Under the pieces are notes generated by a model. The model saw only the letters and a list, made by a program, of their open reading frames with translations. It was not told where the DNA came from and made no database searches. From Agelas oroides (lineage: Eukaryota > Porifera > Demospongiae > Agelasida > Agelasidae), in the NCBI GenBank assembly GCA_949130485.1, contig OX422189.1, forward strand, positions 7,225,620-7,289,619: a stretch of DNA of 64,000 nucleotides, given 5' to 3'. Of the stretch, positions 47,963 through 59,290 are shown one piece after another. The position numbers and the translations under genes were made by a program. How positions within the stretch are numbered: the first letter of the stretch is position 1; every line of letters begins with the position of its first letter.

Positions 47963-48352
47963 TAAGAGGGAGGAGGGAAGGAGGGAGGGGAGGAGGGAGG
48001 GAGGGACGGGGAGGAGGGAGGGAGAGGAGGGAGGGAGGGAGGGGGGAGGAGGGAGGAAGGGAGGGAGGGAGGGAGGGAGGGAGGGAGGGGGGAGGAGGGA
48101 GGGAGGGAGGGGGGAGGAGGGAGGGAGGGAGGGAGGGGGGAGGAGGGAGGGAGGGAGGGAGGGGGGAGGAGGGAGGGAGGGAGGGAGGGGGGAGGAGGGA
48201 GGGAGGGAGGGAGGGGGGAGGAGGGAGGGAGGGAGGGGGGAGGAGGGAGGGGGGAGGAGGGAGGGGGAGGAGGAAGGGAGAGAGGGAGGGGGAGAAGGGA
48301 GGAAGGGGGAGGGAGGGAGGGAGGGAGAGGAAGGGAGGGGGAGGGAGGATAT
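47963..48352. repeat. GGGA/GGGGGA microsatellite, about 390 bp
   Basis: Uninterrupted purine strand made of GGGA, GGA and GGGGGGA units with a higher-order period of about 26-38 bases (GGGGGGAGGAGGGAGGGAGG). Long frames on both strands here are simply Gly/Arg/Glu or Pro/Ser repeats and are not genes. Confidence 0.95.
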
Positions 48353-48508
48353 GACATTACGTAGTGACAATTAATGTGTTCCGATGAGATTCCAAGGGCA
48401 AGAATCGTCGATGCAAGCTACAAGGATCGCTCTATGGACTAAGTTACGACAGGCATATTGGGTTTTTGACTAAGCTGAAGCCATCTGGCCAGTCAAAATT
48501 GGTTATTA

Positions 48509-48955
48509 CACTGTAAAAGACTTGGAGGTTGATTTAACCCAGAAAAGGTCATCTCAGTTGCAGTCTGGATTCATCTATGTCCATGGGAGGCAGTGGCTCA
48601 CCTCCTTTTGCCAGGTTTTAGGGTTACACCCCTTGTCCAGTGGAGGTTTCTAGCAAACAATGAATTGGGTTGCAAATAAAATTCATTTTGTGATTGCATG
48701 TTTGTGCCAAAAGGGGGGTGGAACTCTCACTATGTTCATGTATTATTGGATTGAGTCTGAAAAATATTCATGCACTATTGGCTAACCTTTGAGCAGTATT
48801 TACGTGCTTTTATGCAAGTATTCATGCCATATTGGAACTTTGAGTACACAAACACTGTAACCCTACACTGTGGTAAAAGTGGGAGTTGATATAGAGCTTG
48901 CAACTGAGATAACCCATTTTGGGTTAAATTAACCTCTAGTTTTTTCCAGTGTATG
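48509..48955. mobile_element. TIR element, about 445 bp
   Basis: Left end TACACTGTAAAAGACTTGG and right end (other strand) ACACTGGAAAAAACTAGAGG continue as an imperfect inverted repeat of about 55 bp through TTTAACCCA and TCTCAGTTGCA. TA lies at both outer edges. No transposase. Confidence 0.7.
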
Positions 48956-49190
48956 ACTCACCTCGCAGGCTAAGCTTGTACACATGTAGTTTGCCAGTTG
49001 CATGCAACGTGAGTCACAGAGGGACTTTTTAACTGCCAAACATCTTCAGCTTTGTTGAAAATCATGCACGCCCATTGTACCCATCACAACTTCGTCCATA
49101 TAGTCGTTCGTTGAACTTGTATGCACACTTCTTGGCCTTGGAATGTCAGTTAATTGTTGCTATCACATGATCGCGTCCTACCTCCTCTGG

Positions 49191-49241
49191 GGAGGGAGGG
49201 AGGGAGGGAGGGAGGGAGGGAGGGAGGGAGGGAGGGAGGAG
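49191..49241. repeat. (GGGA)n microsatellite
   Basis: About twelve GGGA units in a row ending in GGAGGAGGTTAC. Confidence 0.95.
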
Positions 49242-49449
49242 GTTACTTACCAAGTACATTTGCTTCATCCAACAGCTCAGAACCTGATGAGAAGATGGAG
49301 ATGATTATGTAAGTGAAGCATTCATCACTGCATGTAGCAGCAGCTTGTAAATCCTCATGCTGAGCTTAAAAGTAAATCCTTACTCTCATCCTATGAAAAA
49401 TGCTATCCTTTGTATCAAAACTTCAAGCATACATGAACAGAAATTAAAA

Positions 49450-49604
49450 CACAATAAAGGAATTTAGATGTTATGGGGCGAAAATAGAGGAAAGTGAAAT
49501 GGCCGGCAGCCACCGGGAGTCGAACCCAGGACACCTCTGGCTTGAGCAGCCTGTGCTCTGCCACTGAGCCACGACAGCTGGATAACCACCAACCCTCAAA
49601 ATTC
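49450..49604 (-). mobile_element. tRNA-derived SINE, minus-strand member of an inverted pair
   Basis: On the minus strand, A box TGGCTCAGTGG and B box GGTTCGACTCC both match RNA polymerase III promoter consensus. The body continues through GCCGGCCATTTCACTTTCC to a TTTAGATG-like tail. Confidence 0.75.
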
Positions 49605-49615
49605 TCTACATGTAC

Positions 49616-49800
49616 TTATAGAGGATTGTGAGGGTTGGTGGTTGTCCTGGGTTCGACTCCCGGTGACTGCCGGCCATTTCACTTTCCTATATTTTCGCCT
49701 CATTACATCTAATTGGGTTTTAATTTCTGTTTCTGTGACTGCCGGCCTTCTCATTTTTCTCTATTTTTCGCCTCATCCTGTATTTCCAGTGTGAGGCAAA
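49616..49800 (+). mobile_element. tRNA-derived SINE, truncated plus-strand partner
   Basis: Begins AGAGGATTGTGAGGGTTGG, opposite to the neighbour's AACCCTCAAAATTCTCT. It has the B box GGTTCGACTCC but lacks the A-box part. The GACTGCCGGCC body appears twice in tandem (near 49666 and 49737). Confidence 0.65.
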
Positions 49801-50074
49801 ATACTCTGAGCGATTAAAACACAAATTACAAGGCATTGTGTAAAATTACATGTCATGTAAGAATTAAGACTGGAAATAGTTTTGACTATGATTTATGAAA
49901 CACAAAATGGCTTCAATATCTTCCTTCATCCTCTCCTCCTCAACTACATCCCCTCCACTCATTAATGAGCTTTTAATGGTCAGGGCTTTCCAACCAGTAA
50001 ACGCTCTACTGACTTAAAGCTGGCTACAGTGCCAGAAATGGAACACCTATAAAAGCAGAGAAGTGGTTTCTACG

Positions 50075-50144
50075 TAGCCTCGTTCCCAGGCTCTCCCTGC
50101 TAAGGCTCTCCCTCCTTAGAAGGGAGAGCCTGGAAAGGAGGCTA
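50075..50144. mobile_element. 70-bp TAGCCTCG MITE with 9-bp target duplication
   Basis: Ends TAGCCTCGTTCCCAGGCTC and GAGCCTGGAAAGGAGGCTA. GTTTCTACG is repeated exactly at 50066-50074 and 50145-50153. The empty site is seen in copy 1 of the segmental duplication (near 45690). Confidence 0.9.
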
Positions 50145-50385
50145 GTTTCTACGCCCGTTTGTGCTAAAAAGGAGAGAAACGGCCTAGTCAGTGCTGACCA
50201 GGGCCTTTCTACAGCCACCCAAGACAGCCGCCACATGCACAGCACTTCATGCCTAAACCTGCCCACCTCCCCCTTTGGCTAGTACAAAACCTATCTTCAA
50301 AATAGATTGCGCCAACTGATAACATGCGACCAGTTTGATGACAAGTACACTCAGTGGTCAAAGGGTTAATGAACTTTCTCCATAG

Positions 50386-50755
50386 TAGTCTCGTCCCCAG
50401 ACCTAATTTTTCGCGCGCGCCCTGCGGACTCGTCGAAAAATAGGGTCTGGACACTTTCACTACAAAAACTGGGGCAAGTTTACATACGGCTGTCAGTAAA
50501 TTGGGTAATTGTAGGTGTTAATTACATTATCAGCTACCAGCAGCATTAGCTTTGGCGCCCAAAAAATTTGCAAGCTGGCTATTTGCAATGACGCATAACG
50601 CAATTTACCTTACCTGAACAATCTGATTGGTGCGACAACATGCCAATACGCTCGCATGATTACGCCCCAGTTTTACCAGTGAATGTGTCCAGACCCTATT
50701 TTTTGACAAGGCCGCAGGGCGTGCGCGAAAAATTTGGTGTCTGGGGACGAGACTA
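50386..50755. mobile_element. 370-bp TAGTCTCG MITE with 9-bp target duplication
   Basis: Long inverted ends beginning TAGTCTCGTCCCCAGACC, with TCTCCATAG repeated exactly at 50377-50385 and 50756-50764. Copy 1 of the segmental duplication has the uninterrupted TCTCTATAGGGGACTACTC. Confidence 0.9.
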
Positions 50756-51513
50756 TCTCCATAGGGGACTACTCACTAAATCAGACAAAAATCTGCGGTC
50801 TGTTTCATTTGTGCATAGTATTTAACAACACTCCAAAATGTAGAAACCTCTATATTCAGTGTAACAGACACTAAACGCTGCCTCAATTGTACACAAACTA
50901 TACTAATCAACAATTCAACCTACAATAGGTAGGTGCTCATCTAACTCCTGCACAAGATCCTCTACCACTGCTGTTGAATACAATGACTGGACTGCATTGT
51001 GGCATTAGAAATTGTCTCATATTAGCCTGTCTAACCTGTGCACACATCATATAGCAAGAGTGAGCTCTAATAATGTAGCCTCGTAGCCCGAGTTCAGGAA
51101 GCTCCAGAAATACGGACACCTCCCTAAGCAGACATGCAGCACATGTAAACTATAATGCATGGTACCATGTCGTTCAATGTTGCTGGCAGTCCATTCTGAC
51201 CTACTCTTGAATCTTTCAAGCACTCGTAATATCCTATCACCCCCCAGCAACTAGAAAAGGGGAAGCGAAACATTTCCTCAGAACAAATTCCCACATATAA
51301 AAAAAAGGGGAAATAAAATGATGACCAAAATGAAAGAGGCTAAATAAAAAGAAATAGAACGACAAACCCAAGCTATCAAATTTGAAACACGCAACCAACA
51401 GCAGGAAAGGAAACCAAAACAACTGGCAAATCATACAGAAGAAACAATCACTTCAAAAAATTTTCACATTACAGCTAGGGATATGAAAAAACCCTAACCT
51501 TAGACAGAATCTA

Positions 51514-51854
51514 GTACGGTAGATCGGGAAATTTTCCCATTATAAATCATTTGTGTAAAAAATTTTCGTGGTGTTAAATTTTCGTGGTTTCAGTCGATCC
51601 ATGAAGTTTTTTTAACAGTTGACGGTTACAATATGGATGAGCGTTCCTAGCGTTTAGTCTACTACCAGGTATATCGGAAGTGCTAGGTATCGCTGGCTAT
51701 AGTTGTCGATCAGATATTTACCTCGGGGCGTGTGGACTTGGGTGCACGCTTGTTCATTGATCATTGCCGCATAAGTTTTCGTGTGTTAAATTTTTGCAGT
51801 TGGTCTCAAGTGCAAAATTATTTTAGCGGCGAAATTTTCCCGATGTACAGTAAG
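51514..51854. mobile_element. TIR element with TACGGTAGATCGGG ends
   Basis: Left end TACGGTAGATCGGGAAATTT and right end, on the other strand, TACTGTACATCGGGAAAATT enclose about 340 bp with repeats of AAATTTTCGTGGT. A TA-flanked mariner/pogo-like MITE is likely. Confidence 0.6.
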
Positions 51855-51960
51855 TGCCAAACAAAAAGAAGATGACACAAGACCACAGGAAAAAATACCA
51901 TAACCCTAACTACCCTATAACCCCACCCCAAACACAAATATGTACAAGAAAATAAAAACA

Positions 51961-52169
51961 AAAGATGTAGGGAGGCACGCCAAAAAGTACGCAATTAAGG
52001 TAGGGTTGATATAAGGTAAATATACAAAGCCCCATCCCAGCATCTTTTTCACACTAGAGTGCAACTGTAGTGTAAAAATATGTAGGGATGAGGCTTTGTA
52101 TGTTTACCTTCACTTCTATATCATTCCTACCTTGTTTGCAAACTTTTAGGCGTGCCTCCCTACATCTTT
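51961..52169. repeat. Inverted repeat with about 85-bp arms
   Basis: Left arm from AAAGATGTAGGGAGGCACGC and right arm ending GCGTGCCTCCCTACATCTTT, with matching inner parts (GGTAAATATACAAAGCC and GGCTTTGTATGTTTACC). A MITE or long hairpin; no gene. Confidence 0.75.
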
Positions 52170-52700
52170 GTAAATCCTTAATGTATTTATTTTCTTGTTT
52201 CTGTACATTTTTGATGTCAATTACAGTTACAGCTAGACCTAATATTTCTTTCAAGTATAACCACAACCCCAGAACTTGAATTTTGAAACAGCATTGACAG
52301 TTTAGTAGTGGTTCCAAGCATGTGATAATGTGTAACATTGCCAGCTAGAATCTGATGAAGGGTCAACCACTATCCGTACCAAACTTTGTGAAACCAATTT
52401 CCGGATTTTCGATCACATAATGACTGACCAGCTGCAGCAACTGACAACTGACCATCCTAGCTTTACAATTTACTAAAGCTGTGAGCAGATTTTTAGTGTA
52501 CGTAACTATAAGTAGGCAGCTGAATGCAGTGTCTTACCTACTGTGTGCATGGGTGGGGGGGGGAGAGGGGGGAGGGGGGTGGTGTGATGGTGAAAAGTCA
52601 AAGCTGCTTAGCTCACATAAAAAGAAGTCTGTTGTAAACTAAATGGAGGGTAAACTTAATTTAGTCTCCATATCCCCTACTTAATAATATATATATCCCT

Positions 52701-52742
52701 AAATTTTTTTTCACTTGAGTAGTCTCAAGTGAAAAAAAATTT
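52701..52742. repeat. Perfect 19-bp-arm palindrome
   Basis: AAATTTTTTTTCACTTGAG, a four-base loop TAGT, then the exact complement. Stands alone in otherwise AT-rich sequence. Confidence 0.85.
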
Positions 52743-52929
52743 CTGTCCAAGCTCTGACTCCAAAACTGAACCCAACTCCACTTCCAACCTTAACAAGGAG
52801 ACTCGTGACCTTAACCACGCATGTATCACTATAATTATTATCATACAACGAGCATGCAATAGTCAGCACTCTCGGTTGTCAAACACCCGCTCAGAGCCCA
52901 AGCAGCCTTCCCTGCCAGAAATGATCCCC

Positions 52930-53125
52930 CTAGGAGGTGAGAGTAGCGTTTTCTAAGCCTGTCCATGCAGAATTGGCCACGGTCCCAACCATGGTGCTTC
53001 TACACCCAAGCATAGCAGCCACCACGTGCATGTCACCCTGCGGGTGACCCTACCCACCTCCCCCTGTCTCACGCTGCTGCTGACGCAGAACCCACGTGCA
53101 AGCGCGCAGTGCACAGTATGATGTA
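52930..53125 (+). repeat. Diverged family R copy
   Basis: Contains AGCGTTTTCTAAGCCTGTCC, ATTGGCCACGGTCCCAACC and CCTACCCACCTCCCCCTGTC, in the order of the array copies. Clearly older than those. Confidence 0.55.
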
Positions 53126-54576
53126 ACTAAAAGTGCACTATAGGGATAAGCTATAATCAGTAAGCCTGATCAGAGTACAATGCTGATTTCCCAGCTTGCG
53201 TACCAAGTCTAATCCAAATAGCCTTGTCCCAATAGCTACAAAAAAAATGTTCAGTTTGTTGGATTTGTTCGAAGTCTTGTAATTTGTACAGTAAATTGCT
53301 TGACAGATGACTAAACAAAGAGGATGACGACACACATTACTTCTTTCCAAAGCGGTGAGCAGCTCTAGCTAGCATCAATTCTTTTCACAACTCAAACTGA
53401 CGTCATATTGTCCAAAATGTACAGCAAAGTAGCATTATACATACAAGTATAGAACATGTTACAATTTACAATTAATAATAACTCCATTCAGATTAGCGAC
53501 GGTTCAGAGTATTGTGGATTGGATTAGCGAGGCCGACTGTAGCACATATCATTACAACACTATCGGGTACACTCTCCCTTCTTGCCGTTCTCAGATTCAG
53601 GTGGATGCCCATGATCAAAACCTCATACATTGCGGTGCTGGAGAGTCATTTACATAGTCCTGGCAAATTGAATACAGCTAGCCACTGCAGCTTGTTACTA
53701 GCCAGTTTTGTGCATTAGCAATATTCTTAAGGTTACAGGATACAGTTTATTCATAATGTTCAACTGCGCATGCGCACGGATGACTCTCTGTGGACTTTGA
53801 ACTGACACGATTAGTGTTGTCGAGTATCTTTTTTTTGGACCAAAAATAGTATCTATGGATCCGAAGAGACCTAGTTACCAACGTACTGTAGGACAATGCA
53901 GGGCCTAGCAGAGCCATTTTTTAAATACATGTATCATTGGCTGTTGTAATTTTACAGAGGCGAAAAGTCATGAGGTGTGTACAGTTTACTGGACAAGGGG
54001 CTATTTCTTAAAAACCAAACAACATTATCTTAAAACAAAACGCTTTAATTAGGCCAGGTGAAACTTTAATAAATCCTCCAACACTTAAAAAAAATCAACT
54101 AGAAAGATTTCCAAGCTCGTTGAAAGTTTGGCAATTTGTGCGTGTAAAGCTTGCTGGAGTGGGCTTGAATGTTTGTGTGTGTGGTGAAAAGGCTAAGAGC
54201 CATCCTGGAAGACAAGTGTCATCACAGTTGTCTGAAAAAGGTACTATAGAAAGGTGACTTTCGGCCTTAATTGTAGGCCCCTTTTCAGGTCAAACGTGAG
54301 TTTTGCTTTGTAGACTGGAACTGAAGTGATCCCATGACAAATCCATACGTACATTTTTCACTTATTACTAGTATGTGTGTGTGTTGACAATGTGGTCAGA
54401 CTATGAGTAGATCATATCAAGCCTTGGAGAGGGTGCAATTTTACTTTTAGCTGAGGGACTAAAAATTGAGTTTCTTATTATCAGGTAGAAGGAACAGTTT
54501 GTTGCAAAGTTTATGTCAATCTTGCGTAGACTTTGACTTAGCCCATTTAGCCGTTCACATGATGTGGAGATTCATT
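53126..54576. other. No gene seen
   Basis: Unique AT-rich sequence. A short piece near 53727-53760 resembles the left flank of the array (55-95). No supported exon or element. Confidence 0.4.
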
Positions 54577-54725
54577 GGCAGTTATTCATTTATCGGAAAT
54601 GAATAATTAGATATACGGTCATGAGGGCAGGGCTCTAATTAGAGTATTGTCGCGATCGTGGTGAAGTGTTTACTCAAGGACAGCGTTGCTGTTTGAAGAG
54701 TCTCTGGCTTCTCGTAAGTGCAGTG

Positions 54726-54917
54726 ATGAATATCTGTGTTGCTCCAGGCTGCTGTAGTAGATCAGACTGAAAGAAACAGCAGTCTTTAGATGGTCTACAC
54801 TCGGTAAAAGGACTCACTAAAGTGTTGGGGTTCATCAGATAATTCGGTAGGAAGAACCTACTGTCAAACTCTAGCAGTGGAGTGTGCAGCAGGCATTTTT
54901 ATGAATCCCCATTTTGA
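54726..54917 (+). pseudogene. THAP domain remnant, copy A
   Basis: Starts MNICVAPGCCSRSD and ends GVCSRHFYESPF, giving the C-x4-C and C-x2-H spacing of a THAP zinc finger over about 60 codons in one frame. Two in-frame stops interrupt it, at codon 15 (TGA after SRSD) and after GFIR. The domain sits just inside the left terminal repeat, where P-type transposases begin. Confidence 0.65.
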
Positions 54918-54982
54918 GATGTAAAGGGTGCCCCACCACTACAGCTAGCTACACTGTACACAGACATCACCATGTACTAGAG

Positions 54983-55093
54983 TAGTCTCATCCCCAAACC
55001 TCATCCGGCGCGTCTATCGCTTCCAGTATAACCCGCATGCGATACTGAAAGCGATCCGCACTGGGGGTGGTTTTGGGTCTGGGACCGAGACTA
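54983..55093. mobile_element. 111-bp TAGTCTC MITE inside the THAP element
   Basis: Ends TAGTCTCATCCCCAAACC and GGTCTGGGACCGAGACTA with exact 9-bp flanks GTACTAGAG (54974-54982, 55094-55102). An inverted copy with corresponding flanks is near 56778-56884, so the MITE was present before the inner region was inverted and duplicated. Confidence 0.85.
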
Positions 55094-55137
55094 GTACTAG
55101 AGATGAGTATGAGGATAGCAATGAGCAGCAGTAGTGT

Positions 55138-55533
55138 TAGTCTCGCAAGCCCGACCCACTTCCGCTAGAGAAGGGAGAGGGTCTGGTGAACAGCGTATAC
55201 AAGCCGTGTCCCGCCGCACTGTACAGTGCGGTACAATCAGATTGCAGTATTTTGTCACATGACGCATTACGTCACTGTTTGAGTAGCAATAGCAGTCTTA
55301 AAAACGGCGAAAGAGAGCTAGGGCATCTTTTCCGCTACTACAGAAGCTGTAAAAACACTTCGACTTTACTTCTCGGGGAGCGTGCTTACTTCGCAACAGG
55401 TAATTCAAGAGTACATTATTTGAAATCTGGTTACGTCATCCAGCTAATTGCATTCCGGTGGGACACGGCTTGTATACGCAGTTCACCAGACCCTTCCCTT
55501 CTTTTGCGGAAGTGGGTCGGGCTTGCGAGACTA
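55138..55533. mobile_element. 396-bp TAGTCTCGC MITE, copy 1
   Basis: Ends TAGTCTCGCAAGCCCGACCC and the mirror GGGTCGGGCTTGCGAGACTA. CAGTAGTGT is repeated exactly at 55129-55137 and 55534-55542. An internal palindrome CCGCACTGTACAGTGCGG lies near 55210. The 117-codon frame across it is incidental. Confidence 0.9.
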
Positions 55534-55617
55534 CAGTAGTGTTTGCAATGCCCCACCACTACAGCTAGCTACACTGTACACAAGCGTCCAGGAAGGTCCT
55601 TAGTACACAGACAACAC

Positions 55618-56014
55618 CAGTCTTGCAGGCCTGACCCACTTCCGCAAAAGAAGGGAAGGGTATGGTGAACTGCGTACATGTATACAAGCCGTGTCCTACC
55701 GCACTGTACAGTGCGGTACAATCAGATTGCAGTATTTTGTCACATGACACATTACGTCACTGTTTGAGTGGCAATAGCTGTCTTGAAAACGGCGAAAGAG
55801 AGCTAGGGCATCTTTTCCGCTACTGCAGAAGCTGTACAAAACACTTCGACTATACTTCTCGAGGAGCGTGCTTACTCCGCAACAGGTAATTCAAGAGTGC
55901 ATTATTTGAAATCTGGTTACGTCATCCAGCTAATTGCATTCCGGTGGGACATGGCTTGTATACGCAGTTCACCAGACCCTTCCCTTCTTTTGCGGAAGTG
56001 GGTGTGCGAGACTA
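55618..56014. mobile_element. 397-bp TAGTCTCGC MITE, copy 2
   Basis: Close relative of the preceding MITE in the same orientation, with its own exact 9-bp flanks AGACAACAC (55609-55617, 56015-56023). It is therefore a separate insertion and not a tandem duplicate. Confidence 0.9.
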
Positions 56015-56494
56015 AGACAACACCACGAGTATGAGGATAGCGATGAGCAGCAGTAGTGTTTGCAATGAAGTAAACATTAGCATACATGGTAAAAGCGATG
56101 AGGAATCATTGAGAAGGTAAGCTAGCTGGAGGAGTAGCTGAGCTGGCCACTCAAAATCAGTTTTTTGCATGTGATTTCCACAGTGAAGGAAATTTAGTTT
56201 GACGTGGCTTTAAAGCTGAAGCAAAGGGTAATGATCTCAGTTTCGGCTACAAGCACTTGATAACAAAGAAGCATTTTATATAGGGTTCCCATCCTATGCA
56301 CATCAGAAAGGATGATTTAACCTATTTACAACCATAAACTTGTATAGGGACTCAGAGAGTTGTTTGTCTCAGCAAAAAGGAAATGCCACGTTTGTCCCCA
56401 ATGATGAGTTTCTCATACCTTAAGATTGGAACCCTACATAGAGCGTACATAATCACTAGTAAGTAAAACTTAGATGAAATAAGATTAAACACAT

Positions 56495-56600
56495 GTTAGA
56501 TGTTATGAGGAAATAGTGAAAAGACTTGCTGGGAATCAAACCCTGGCCCTGGGCCCCTCTGTCCACCTGACATCATTGATTGCACATGATGAGATCTCCC
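56495..56600 (-). mobile_element. Diverged SINE fragment
   Basis: TTAGATGTTATGAGGAAAT and GGGAATCAAACCCTGGCCC resemble the tail and B-box region of the SINEs at 44.5 and 49.5 kb. Confidence 0.4.
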
Positions 56601-56951
56601 AGGCCTTCCACATACTGGAGGTGGTGAAGAGCCTGGGAATAAGGCAACTTGCCAAGCTCCAGCTAGCTTACTTCCTCAATGAGTCCTCATCATTTTTACC
56701 ATATACAGTACGCTAATGTTTACTTCATTGCAAACACTACTGCAGCTCATCGCTATCTTCATACTTATCTCTAATACTAGTCTCGGTCCCAGACCCAAAA
56801 CCAACCCCAATGCGGATCACTTTCAGTATCGCACACATTATACTAGAAGCGACAGACGCGCCGGATGAGGTTTGGAGATGAGACTACTCTAGTACATGGT
56901 GATGTCTGTGTACAGTGTAGCTAGCTGTAGTGGTGGGGCACCCTTTACATC

Positions 56952-57142
56952 TCAAAATGGGGATTCATAAAAATACCTGCTGCACACTCCACTGCTAGAG
57001 TTTGACAGTAGGTTCTTCCTACCGAATTATCTGATGAACCCAACACTTTAGTGAGTCCTTTTACAGAGTGTAGACCATCTAGAGACTGCTGTTTCTTTCA
57101 GTCTGATCTACTACAGCAGCCTGGAGCAACACAGATATTCAT
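56952..57142 (-). pseudogene. THAP domain remnant, copy A' (inverted)
   Basis: Inverted near-copy of 54726-54917 on the minus strand with the same MNICVAPGCCSRSD start and the same first stop. It is one base shorter (GTTGGGTTC against GTTGGGGTTC), which shifts the frame. It is the mirror arm of the internal inverted repeat and carries the same MITE farther in. Confidence 0.65.
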
Positions 57143-57274
57143 CACTGCACTTACGGGAAGCCAGAGACTCTTCAAACAGCAACGCTGTCCTTGAATAGAG
57201 CGATTGCATGTGACGTCACAACCACGCCTCTCCGCCATTTTGGTGCACAACTGCGTAAAGAGTGGAAGGACGAG

Positions 57275-57666
57275 ATGGTGATCTGTACTGTTGTTGGGTG
57301 CTCGAAGCGATCTGATCGCGACAAAGATGTGTCTACCTATCGAATACCGACGATCCGGACAGGGAGAGGCGAGCAAGAATTGGAACTCACGGTATGAAAC
57401 GCAGAGCAGGTTGCCTAGCAGCTGTTTCCAGAGCAGACTTGACAGAAAATAGTGTAGACCAAGCTAGGATCTGTTCAAGACACTATATCTAGGAAGTCTG
57501 CCCCCTCTTGGAAGGGCTTCAGCCAGACTGGTTACTGAGTCAGAACCTTGGTCACTCAAAAATCAGCAAAAAGAGAGTAGCGTATGCCGAAGGTATGAAA
57601 GGAAGAGGGCCACGGTTTCATGTTCTAATGTCCAAGAATCAGCTACACTACCTCCATCCTCAGTGA
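57275..57666 (+). pseudogene. THAP domain remnant, copy B
   Basis: A different THAP sequence: MVICTVVGCSKRSDRDKD, then YRIPTI and, after a frameshift near 57393-57400, ADLTENSVDQARICSRHYI followed by a stop and PLLEGLQPDWLLSQN. The C-x4-C, the Pro after the second strand and the C-x2-H with following Pro/Trp region match the THAP fold. The sequence just upstream (CCGCCATTTTGGTGCACAA) is mirrored near the right terminal repeat (59295), so this is the 5' part of an inner element. Confidence 0.65.
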
Positions 57667-59290
57667 GCAGAAAGGACTTTGCCCATAGACATGATAACTA
57701 AAAGAATTGGTAAAGATTGCCCTTTTATTGACTATATTGCTAGAGTTTGTACTGCTTTATGTAATGTTTGTAACTCAGTTGTGCCCTTTGACTAAAAGAC
57801 CTAACTGATCAACTGCCTGAGTAACACCACCTAGAAGTAGCAAGCATGTAATGTTGTTCTCATTCCTCCACAGCTATCATTGCTCAACTGCAATACAAGT
57901 AGCACATAGAAACTACTTGTACTGCAAGTGGCAGCTGTGGTAGACAACATCTATTCACTGAATTGTAATAATAATTATTGGTGTGCACAATTGCAATAGT
58001 AATGTACATGGAAACCACACAATACTATCTCCTTTCCCCTTCCTTACCACATTGAACTGTGGAAGTTTTTGACCATCAGGGCATAATTCCTTTCGAAATA
58101 ATTCAGTATAAATTTGTTTAGTCGGTATGAACCCACTCAATAGGGCATTGTGGATTGTTGCAAGCAATCATTTCAGTTCATTCTCTGGCGGCTTACAATA
58201 ACAGTGTTTCTGGTTCAGCCCTCCATCTGATGACAATGTACATGGACTGCACTGTACATTCAGGCCTCCAGTTTTTCTGTTGGTTTGGAGTGGAACTGTG
58301 GAAGGTCCGCCAAGAATTTCAGACTCACATGTGTGTACAGTACCGAGGGTCTGGGAACGAGACTAAGTCACACCTTTTACCTGGTTTTGTTGGGGTTTAT
58401 TTTGTTCCTTCCTGGGAAATATTTCCTTATAGCATAACTCACAAATATATTGCCCTAAAAAATAAGCTCCAGATTGATACCAACATCCCACTACAACTCA
58501 AAAGTTGAAATGAGCAATACATGAGTGAGCTATCTTTTGTGAACCAGACAAAGGTTTAAGTAGCTACTGGTATACTTTGGCTGTGTTCCTATGTGTCTGC
58601 GTGTTGAATTTCATAAACGCTGGAAGACGAGTGGAGGCGGCTGTGCAGTTACCTCAAAGATATGGGCCACGGTGGTGGTATTTATACTTCATCAACTGCC
58701 TATACTTACTGCACTTGAGGAAGATTGTACGACTTGGCGGTATGCTAGAATCTTCACCTATGCATGTAGCCAGATGAACTAAATGTTCAGAACTCAAAGC
58801 TCTTGCTTTCTATAATACAAACATGACTCCGGATGACATCTGTGTAAGTCACAGGGAAACTGTATGGCAACGGCATTATTCTAACTTATTCTCCCCTCTA
58901 TCTTGGAATAATCATTTTTTGCAAACTTCTTGATATGTAAGACACAAAAACCTAGAAGAAGTGTGTTGCTTTGTCAATGCAGCTAAGCCAGAATTTACTG
59001 TCGGCTTTCAGTGCAGAGGCTTGGACCTGTCTTGGAAAATGTACATACACAAAGGTCACAATATTCAATGTTGCTGGCAGAAGTTTATTTGCCTTGAACT
59101 ACTTTTGCAGTTTAATGTATGCTTGTTTGCAGCACAAGGTAAGCAAGCACAAGGTCACCACTGGCTTCAACAGGAGGCATGCTGACTCTGCATGTGTAGT
59201 CCTTTGCACCGATCCATGACGGTTCAACACTCCTGATCAGCTGAAGTTTATTTAAGTACTTCTCCGCGTAACTAGATAGTTTCGACACAT
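57667..59290. other. Interior of THAP element without recognised gene
   Basis: Frames up to 117 codons occur but none shows a transposase signature or splice support. A lone MITE end (GTCTGGGAACGAGACTA) lies near 58349. Confidence 0.4.

Larger units (their letters stand above)
49405..51130. repeat. Segmental duplication, copy 2, with later insertions
   Basis: Same sequence order as 45298-46262 but longer because of an inverted SINE pair (about 49450-49815) and two MITEs (50075-50144, 50386-50755), each with its target duplication. Copy 1 gives the empty-site sequence for both. Confidence 0.8.

Noticed and set aside
47873-48370. Frames of 136-165 codons on both strands
   Set aside because: Pure translation of the GGGA microsatellite (Pro/Ser or Gly/Arg/Glu).
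55186-55539. 117-codon plus-strand frame
   Set aside because: It starts and ends at the ends of the 396-bp MITE; the sister MITE does not keep it open.
57392-57405. Splice donor (GTATGA) to explain the frame change in THAP copy B
   Set aside because: The next usable acceptor would leave an intron of about a dozen bases; a frameshift in a dead transposon is simpler.
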